From: Lachnospiraceae bacterium
Lineage (GTDB): Bacteria; Bacillota; Clostridia; Lachnospirales; Lachnospiraceae
Direction of reading: 5' to 3'
Length of the DNA: 5,577 nt
Assembly: GCA_014804495.1 (NCBI GenBank)
Contig: JAAUZS010000049.1
Location: 1-5,577 of the forward strand
Part shown: positions 1 to 4,110 of the stretch, one piece after another
Numbering within the stretch: the stretch's first letter is position 1
Layout: every line of letters starts with the position of its first letter
Made by a program: the position numbers and the translations under genes
The notes under the pieces: model-generated
Told to the model about the DNA's origin: nothing
Databases searched by the model: none
The model's input: only the letters and a program-made list of their open reading frames with translations

Positions 1-288
1 AATGCACAAAGCAGATATGCCTATAAAAATCCACGGCATTTTTCCTATTGTTACTTCCTCTTGAGTTGATGATTTTTCACCTTTCGCATTACCCAATAAT
101 ATATCAACGTCAATTTCAAATAATTGTGCTAACTTGATTAGATTATTAGAGCTCGGTCTGGAAATATTTGCTTCCCATTTAGTCACAGCCTGACGGCTGA
201 CATCCATATATTCAGCAACTTTTTCCTGTGACAGTCCTTTCTTTTTACGATAATACATAAGGTTTTCAGCTAGTTGATTTTCATTCAT
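1..288 (-). CDS. XRE-family HTH regulator, N-terminal 96 codons (partial, runs off left edge)
   Basis: This is the 5' end of a gene whose C-terminal part lies left of position 1; the frame is open across all 96 visible codons. Residues 6-61 form a Cro/C1-type helix-turn-helix with the recognition stretch SRQAVTKWE at 31-39, so sequence-specific DNA binding is expected. The last visible residues (MPWIFIGISALCI) begin the first membrane segment, as in the full-length paralogue at 3023-4009. The two genes align without gaps over this part with about 21 nucleotide differences but only seven amino-acid changes (S42I, K44R, V59I, T63I, E69K, I75T, S80T, right copy to left copy). This points to selection on the protein rather than decay. 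The ATG at 286-288 matches the paralogue's start. Its original ribosome binding site has been displaced by an inserted 99-nt block, and AAAGGAG at 303-309 region, about 13 nt upstream of the ATG, is the likely replacement. Whether the rest of the gene is intact cannot be seen. Confidence 0.9.
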   Translation of the reverse strand, partial: MNENQLAENLMYYRKKKGLSQEKVAEYMDVSRQAVTKWEANISRPSSNNLIKLAQLFEIDVDILLGNAKGEKSSTQEEVTIGKMPWIFIGISALCI

Positions 289-317
289 ATCAATATCTAA
301 GCTCCTTTCTCAACCTG

Positions 318-363
318 CGAATTTGAGTGCCCAAGGCATCATTGATGCCTGCACAAATTTGCG
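318..363 (-). other. Imperfect hairpin in the inserted element
   Basis: The core is a perfect 8-bp stem, AGGCATCA (334-341) with TGATGCCT (343-350), around a single base. Further pairing continues outward: GTGC (327-330) with GCAC (351-354), AATTT (320-324) with AAATT (355-359), and CG (318-319) with CG (362-363). Small bulges lie at 331-333, 325-326 and 360-361. About 19 base pairs are possible. On the transcript it would form just upstream of the AAAGGAG ribosome binding site. No U-tract follows it, so it is not a standard terminator. Confidence 0.65.
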
Positions 364-386
364 TGTGAAAAATTTATTTTTCACAC
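363..386 (-). other. Perfect 11-bp inverted repeat in the inserted element
   Basis: GTGTGAAAAAT (363-373) and ATTTTTCACAC (376-386) are exact reverse complements separated by two bases. The palindrome abuts the larger imperfect hairpin at 363. The two-base spacer is too small for an RNA loop without opening inner pairs, so this may act as a DNA-level site such as a protein-binding or element-end sequence, or as a hairpin with a larger AT-rich loop. Confidence 0.7.
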
Positions 387-389
387 TGG

Positions 390-395
390 CCTCCG
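390..395 (-). promoter_or_regulatory. Displaced ancestral Shine-Dalgarno sequence of the left XRE gene
   Basis: The coding strand reads CGGAGG here. The identical site in the right copy (4018-4023) lies 8 nt from its ATG. In the left copy 101 nt separate it from the ATG, so it can no longer serve that start unless RNA folding brings the two together. Confidence 0.7.
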
Positions 396-413
396 TTTGA
401 TTTTGATAGCAAT

Positions 414-442
414 AATATACCTATTTATCCCGTTGCACTCTA
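414..442 (-). promoter_or_regulatory. Candidate promoter of the left XRE gene
   Basis: On the minus strand a good -10 hexamer TATATT (414-419) lies 17 nt from a weak -35 TAGAGT (437-442). The right copy has the same elements at 4042-4070. A weak -35 that overlaps operator half-sites fits a regulated promoter. Transcription would start a few bases left of 414 and read through the inserted hairpins. This is judged by consensus match alone. Confidence 0.45.
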
Positions 443-472
443 CCAACTATATGGCAACTATTAGTTGCAACT
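432..472 (-). promoter_or_regulatory. Candidate operator cluster, left copy
   Basis: A perfect palindrome GCAACTA-T-TAGTTGC spans 454-468. In this copy it runs into a second overlapping palindrome, AGTTGCAACT (463-472). GTTG (432-435) and CAAC (444-447) form another inverted pair that brackets the -35 hexamer. XRE dimers usually bind such short palindromes, and the location suggests autorepression. The actual binding protein is inferred. Confidence 0.6.
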
Positions 473-474
473 GC

Positions 475-586
475 CATTATCAAATGATTTCTTTTCACAT
501 GATTACAATGGATTTGTAACAATATGTAGTCATATCCGCTCCAATGACAGCGGTATTTGCAGTCACCTTTTCTTAATTGAAAATTC
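475..586. other. Intergenic stretch downstream of the 123-aa gene, no gene seen
   Basis: No credible ORF lies here. Two short inverted repeats are present: TTACAA/TTGTAA (503-508 and 514-519, 5-nt loop) and CCGCT/AGCGG (536-540 and 549-553, 8-nt loop). Neither is followed by a T-run on the transcribed strand, so a terminator for the upstream genes is not evident. Read-through into the left XRE gene remains possible. Confidence 0.5.
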
Positions 587-958
587 TTATACAATAAAAA
601 AATATTTCATACCAATGTAACTTGAAATCAAAACAATTACTACATTTATTATTAGCAAATCTATATTTTTACCTATGTCATCAATTTTATAAACGAAATG
701 TTGTATGACTACAATTGCAAAATAGAAAAGAATTCTTTCTATCCCCCAAAGAAAGGAGCCTGCAACAGGATGTTCATTTTCAAGTATTACAAACACTGAA
801 AACGCCACAAAAAGACCAATTGCATATAACATATAGACAGCATAAAAAAATATCTGAATCTTCGTTCTTTCTTTCCGCAGACTATATACCATAAGCACAG
901 AAATAAGGCTATATGCCATTGGTCTATATACATCATTATATAGTATTGCTTTAATCAT
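587..958 (-). CDS. Small four-helix membrane protein, unknown function
   Basis: This 123-residue protein is strongly hydrophobic, with four likely membrane segments at about 14-28, 36-59, 70-92 and 99-122. Short charged links (RKERTK at 28-33, KIDDIGKN near 91-98) separate them. I do not recognise the family, and no catalytic motif stands out. It starts 29 bp after the RCC1-repeat gene ends, with a weak ribosome binding site (GGTGA about 6 nt before the ATG, or GGGGA further up), so it is probably co-transcribed and perhaps translationally coupled with that gene. The spacing suggests a partner role, for example as a membrane subunit or immunity-like protein, but this is inference. The AT-rich composition resembles the XRE genes more than the RCC1 gene. 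The hydrophobic periodicity over a full open frame supports a real gene. Confidence 0.75.
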   Translation of the reverse strand: MIKAILYNDVYRPMAYSLISVLMVYSLRKERTKIQIFFYAVYMLYAIGLFVAFSVFVILENEHPVAGSFLWGIERILFYFAIVVIQHFVYKIDDIGKNIDLLIINVVIVLISSYIGMKYFFIV

Positions 959-987
959 ATCTAATCACCATCCCCATTCCAAACAAC

Positions 988-2946
988 TCATTCACACGGA
1001 ACAAACTCATATGTACAGTTCACAGGATAATCAGCCTCAGCACCGTGTACAATTTTTTCTTCCGTGCCCACATTTTCACCACAAGCCAGATAGGAGCCAT
1101 CTGCCTTGCGAATTACCGTATTGTTTAATAATCTGGGATAAATACCATCGAACTCTGCAATATCTTCGAATTCTGCATGGTATGTTAATTCTCCCTTTAA
1201 CGCCTTGGCAATATCTTCTGCTGTCGGTTCAGGATAGTTTGGCAGTGCGCGATCTGTCCAGACCATATCCACATCTTCTGCAACCTTTATGGGTTCACTA
1301 ATCAGTTCAGGAGTCTCAACTCCGCAGTTTCCGGATATGTTATATCCCCATGTCCAGACCGTGCCGTCCCGGAGTAATGCCGCATGATTATTCCAGCCGC
1401 CTGTAACTAAAACCGCATCGTCCAATATTTTATGAGGCGTTCCAAAATATGCTACGTCGTAATAACCCTGCGGCATCAATAAAGAACCGCTGCACCATAC
1501 AGTCCCCCATATCCAAATCGTACCATCCTGTGCCAGACAAGCAACATCAGATCTGCCGCAGCGCGCATATTTTACATCTTCCATGAGCAGATACGGCTCG
1601 GTTATACAGTAGTGCTCGTCATTTACATATTTGCTGCCGTCAAACGTCTGATATTGCTGCAAAGCTCCGCATCCGGCGTTTCCCAGACCGTATAGTTTGT
1701 TGTCTTTAGTCAGATAAATGATGAATCCTTTTTGCGAGTAATCTACGTCAATAACATTTTCCGCAATTTTTACCGCTTTATCATGAAAATCGTAATCCTG
1801 CGTTCCCTGTCCAAGCTGCCCATACTCGTTTCTTCCGCTCCCCCATAATACGTTGTTTTCATCAATGAAATAAAGATTGCCGGCATCGCCTACATGAGTA
1901 TGATATAGTTCCGTAATATCGACAGTAACATTAGGTTTCACAGGTTTAGGAGATGCTGTCGCATTTTCACCCCAGCAATATTCCTGATTCTGAAAATTAA
2001 CTGCATACACGGTATAATCTTCAAAATACACTTCTTTTATCTTTTTTAATACCAAATACGGTTCGGAAACAACATCTGTAGAAACACTTGGCATCCCATT
2101 TCCACGTCTGCTGTTTCCGATTTCTCCAAACGAATTATCACCCCATATCCACAAATCCCCTTTTTTGGAAATCGCAGCCGCTGTATAATCATCAGCAGCA
2201 ATAAAAGCAATATCATCCATCACATACACGGGTTCACATGAATAAATCGTTCCTTCTTTGGCATACCACTCGTTGACTACCGGTCTTGCCGTACCGTTTC
2301 CAAGTTGTCCGTTCAGATTAGCTCCCATCGTGTAAAGGGTTCCGTCTTCCTGCAGCACCATGATATAACCGCCTCCAACCGATGCGTATTTCACATTATC
2401 CATAATAAATACTGGCTCAGTGACACAGCACCTATTATATTTATCATATTCAATATATGTCCTCCCGTCTTTTTCATCAATTGGCTGTCCCAGCTGTCCG
2501 CCTCCGTTGTTACCGACTCCATATAATTCATTTTTATCATTCAGATAAACCAGTGTTTCACCACAAGCATCCATGTGGATGACATTCTCCGCAATCATAA
2601 CCTGCTGCTCATAGTAATCCCAAGGAGTAATTTCACCGGTCCCTAATTGTCCGCAGGTATTTGCACCACTACCATAAAGTTTTCCGTCTTTGATTTCATA
2701 AGTATTAACTTCATCCTGAAATTTTGTCTGATATTCATTTACGATAACAGAATTCTCTTTCTCATACGTTTCTTCTGCCAGCATTCCATCCTGCACATTT
2801 TCCTCAGAACTTTTTCTTTTTTCTTCTGCTTTTTGCAGAGTATATTCACCATAAAAGATAAGCACACATAATAAAAGCAGTACTACCCGTATCACAATGC
2901 TTTTTCTTTGGCGCGTAGATAATCCTTTTTGTTGTCTCTCATCCAT
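988..2946 (-). CDS. Membrane-anchored RCC1-repeat (ATS1-like) surface protein
   Basis: This 652-residue protein has a basic N-terminus (RQQK, RQRK) and one hydrophobic segment at about 17-34. It has no clear signal-peptidase site or lipobox, so it is best read as a signal anchor with the bulk outside the cell. A charged linker follows (about 40-85), then a long array of RCC1-type units. Units carry the L-Y/W-G-x-G-x-N-x-x-G-Q-L-G-x-G signature near residues 90, 141, 204, 265, 367 and 418, with degenerate ones near 322, 477, 530 and 619. Between signatures, V-x-x-x-x-x-G-x-x-x-x-x-L-x-x-D-G-x-L/V-W/Y patterns recur. RCC1 folds are beta-propellers that typically bind proteins; eukaryotic RCC1 has seven blades, while here about ten signatures are visible. 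No enzyme domain is seen, so a binding or adhesion role is inferred. The start has a strong CCGGAGG site 7 nt upstream, directly after a hairpin. Base composition is richer in G+C than the neighbouring XRE gene. Confidence 0.88.
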   Translation of the reverse strand: MDERQQKGLSTRQRKSIVIRVVLLLLCVLIFYGEYTLQKAEEKRKSSEENVQDGMLAEETYEKENSVIVNEYQTKFQDEVNTYEIKDGKLYGSGANTCGQLGTGEITPWDYYEQQVMIAENVIHMDACGETLVYLNDKNELYGVGNNGGGQLGQPIDEKDGRTYIEYDKYNRCCVTEPVFIMDNVKYASVGGGYIMVLQEDGTLYTMGANLNGQLGNGTARPVVNEWYAKEGTIYSCEPVYVMDDIAFIAADDYTAAAISKKGDLWIWGDNSFGEIGNSRRGNGMPSVSTDVVSEPYLVLKKIKEVYFEDYTVYAVNFQNQEYCWGENATASPKPVKPNVTVDITELYHTHVGDAGNLYFIDENNVLWGSGRNEYGQLGQGTQDYDFHDKAVKIAENVIDVDYSQKGFIIYLTKDNKLYGLGNAGCGALQQYQTFDGSKYVNDEHYCITEPYLLMEDVKYARCGRSDVACLAQDGTIWIWGTVWCSGSLLMPQGYYDVAYFGTPHKILDDAVLVTGGWNNHAALLRDGTVWTWGYNISGNCGVETPELISEPIKVAEDVDMVWTDRALPNYPEPTAEDIAKALKGELTYHAEFEDIAEFDGIYPRLLNNTVIRKADGSYLACGENVGTEEKIVHGAEADYPVNCTYEFVPCE

Positions 2947-2953
2947 GTTAGTA

Positions 2954-2960
2954 CCTCCGG
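2954..2960 (-). promoter_or_regulatory. Strong ribosome binding site of the RCC1-repeat gene
   Basis: The coding strand reads CCGGAGG with 7 nt to the ATG at 2944-2946, which fixes the start. Its 5' base is the last base of an upstream stem, so folding could influence access by ribosomes. Confidence 0.8.
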
Positions 2961-2997
2961 TTACTTTTAAGCGCTAAGTTTTTCCTTAGCGCGTAAC
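2960..2997 (-). other. Hairpin in the leader of the RCC1-repeat gene
   Basis: A perfect 8-bp stem, GCGCTAAG (2971-2978) with CTTAGCGC (2985-2992), closes a 6-nt loop (GAAAAA on the transcript). An outer 5-bp stem, GTTAC with GTAAC (2993-2997 and 2960-2964), continues it across a 6-nt one-sided bulge. No U-tract follows on either strand, so a standard intrinsic terminator is unlikely. Lying between the XRE stop and the RCC1 ribosome binding site, it could be an mRNA-processing or stabilising element that sets the two genes' relative expression, or a protein-binding site. Confidence 0.65.
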
Positions 2998-3022
2998 ATA
3001 TCTCCCCAGTAAACTGAAAATT

Positions 3023-4009
3023 TCACATATCCAAAACAATACACATAAGTCCATACATTATCAAGCAAATAAATAAACTTATTACACTTGCACTACTTAT
3101 TTTATAATTTGCATTTTCAAAATTCCACTTCTTTATTTTATTATTTTCCAAGAAAAAGCCGATTGTCGCGCTCATTATACCCGCAAGCAGAAGTCCACAT
3201 ATTTTCATTGCCGGCAAGGTATTATTCTCAATTCCTTTTACTTCAAATATCATGCCCGCTATTCCTATTCCCACACATAATAACAGGATATATATTACAT
3301 TTATCGGCATACTACATTTTGCACGTTTTTTATCATCTTCTCTACGATAAATTTTATCTATCATTTTATAGTTGTTCATCGCTATGCTTGTGATAAAATT
3401 CAATAAGTAGACATCAATCAAAACACCATTGAGCCATTTCACTTCCAAACTTATGACATTTATCACACAAAGCAGAAAAACATATACGGTAGACAGGATT
3501 CCGATATGCAAATCAATCTGTATCAGTAGTTTCTTCAATTCGTAAATATTATAATCTATCTTGTCATCAAATCCTGCAATCCCATTAAAGGAATTATTTT
3601 TTATTGCATTGGAAAAATAGATATGCAGGAATAATTGCATCGGAACACATAGAATAAACATGCATATAAATAGTCCAATACTAAAAGTATCCATTAATAC
3701 ACTGTTGATTATATATGCTAAAATGCACAAAGCAGATATGCCTATAAAAATCCACGGCATTTTTCCTATTGATACTTCTTCTTGGATTGATGATTTTTCT
3801 CCTTCCGCATTACCTAACAGTGTATCAACATCCACTTCAAATAATTGTGCTAACTTGATTAGATTATTAGAACTAGGTTTGGAACTATTCGCTTCCCATT
3901 TGGTCACAGCCTGACGGCTGACATCCATATATTCAGCAACTTTTTCCTGTGACAGTCCTTTCTTTTTGCGATAATACATAAGGTTTTCAGCTAATTGATT
4001 TTCATTCAT
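3023..4009 (-). CDS. XRE-family HTH regulator with polytopic membrane C-terminus
   Basis: This 328-residue protein has a Cro/C1-type helix-turn-helix at residues 6-61 (recognition segment SRQAVTKWE at 31-39), then a short hydrophilic linker (67-83). A membrane part follows with about seven segments near 84-104, 109-132, 165-187, 195-212, 236-254, 268-287 and 304-326. Proteins of this shape are common in Clostridia; they are membrane-tethered one-component regulators, often autoregulatory, whose signal and targets are mostly unknown. The ATG at 4007-4009 has CGGAGG 8 nt upstream (4018-4023). A candidate promoter and palindromic operator lie between this gene and the preceding stop, so it probably heads its own transcript, which may continue into the RCC1-repeat gene 76 bp downstream. 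A paralogue starts at 288. That the operator is bound by this protein is inference from location. Confidence 0.92.
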   Translation of the reverse strand: MNENQLAENLMYYRKKKGLSQEKVAEYMDVSRQAVTKWEANSSKPSSNNLIKLAQLFEVDVDTLLGNAEGEKSSIQEEVSIGKMPWIFIGISALCILAYIINSVLMDTFSIGLFICMFILCVPMQLFLHIYFSNAIKNNSFNGIAGFDDKIDYNIYELKKLLIQIDLHIGILSTVYVFLLCVINVISLEVKWLNGVLIDVYLLNFITSIAMNNYKMIDKIYRREDDKKRAKCSMPINVIYILLLCVGIGIAGMIFEVKGIENNTLPAMKICGLLLAGIMSATIGFFLENNKIKKWNFENANYKISSASVISLFICLIMYGLMCIVLDM

Positions 4010-4011
4010 AT
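3722..4011 (-). repeat. Coding part of a direct repeat (matches 1-290)
   Basis: Aligned at a fixed offset of 3721 with no gaps, this segment differs from 1-290 at about 21 positions. Mismatches are denser towards the linker (13 within 51-120) than in the helix-turn-helix part. The true repeat may extend left of the window. In the same orientation about 3.7 kb apart, the copies could recombine and delete the RCC1 and 123-aa genes. Confidence 0.9.
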
Positions 4012-4017
4012 TACTAC

Positions 4018-4097
4018 CCTCCGTTTAATTTTGATAGCAATAATATACCTATATATCCCGTTGCACTCTACCAACTATATGGCAACTATTAGTTGCA
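4018..4097 (-). repeat. Promoter/operator block, right copy of a direct repeat
   Basis: These 80 nt match 390-469 with two mismatches. Here the block connects directly to the XRE start codon through an 8-nt spacer, without the inserted palindromic element. This makes it the likely ancestral arrangement. Confidence 0.85.
4042..4070 (-). promoter_or_regulatory. Candidate promoter of the right XRE gene
   Basis: The minus strand shows -10 TATATT (4042-4047), 17 nt, then a weak -35 TAGAGT (4065-4070). The -10 and -35 are unchanged in the left copy, whereas a competing AT-rich stretch (GATATA in this copy) is altered there. That favours TATATT as the -10. Confidence 0.45.
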
Positions 4098-4102
4098 GTT
4101 GC
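4060..4102 (-). promoter_or_regulatory. Candidate XRE operator cluster, right copy
   Basis: A perfect palindrome GCAACTA-T-TAGTTGC (4082-4096) lies just upstream of the -35. It is followed by a direct AGTTGC repeat (to about 4102). GTTG (4060-4063) and CAAC (4072-4075) form a further inverted pair that flanks the -35 hexamer. The site begins 9 nt past the end of the upstream gene's stop codon. The arrangement fits cooperative dimer binding and autorepression by the adjacent regulator. Confidence 0.6.
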
Positions 4103-4110
4103 ATCATTTC

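Larger units (their letters stand above)
291..389 (-). repeat. Palindromic element inserted between SD and start codon of the left XRE gene
   Basis: Aligning the two XRE upstream regions shows these 99 nt where the right copy has only 6 nt (4012-4017), a net gain of 93 nt. Sequence on both sides is shared. The block has two abutting palindromes (318-363 and 363-386) and, at its start-codon-proximal end, AAAGGAGC that can act as a new Shine-Dalgarno sequence. GGAG occurs at both junctions on the coding strand (in CGGAGG at 390-395 and in AAAGGAGC near 301-308), which could be a short target duplication or chance. There is no ORF, so if mobile it would depend on enzymes supplied elsewhere. That it is an insertion rather than a deletion in the other copy is inferred from its self-contained palindromic structure. 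Membership in a dispersed repeat family is a guess that needs a genome search. Confidence 0.7.
390..469 (-). repeat. Promoter/operator block, left copy of a direct repeat
   Basis: These 80 nt match 4018-4097 with two mismatches (at 400 and 426). That is closer than the coding halves of the two genes (about 93%). Identity breaks down just past the operator palindrome. The block holds the CGGAGG site, the candidate promoter and the palindromic operator. Confidence 0.85.

Noticed and set aside
1..288. Assembly duplication of the right XRE gene
   Set aside because: The copies differ at about 21 positions with mostly silent changes and have different leaders, so they are genuine paralogues.
318..386. 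Integron attC site or transposon end
   Set aside because: The palindromes lack a recognisable GTTRRRY/RYYYAAC pair at the right positions, and there is no integrase or transposase gene in the window.
536..553. CCGCT/AGCGG hairpin as terminator of the RCC1 and 123-aa genes
   Set aside because: The stem is only 5 bp with an 8-nt loop, and no T-run follows on the transcribed strand.
2971..2992. Intrinsic terminator after the right XRE gene
   Set aside because: The stem is good, but the sequence after it on the transcript (TTAAAAGTAACC) lacks a U-tract and leads straight into a strong ribosome binding site.
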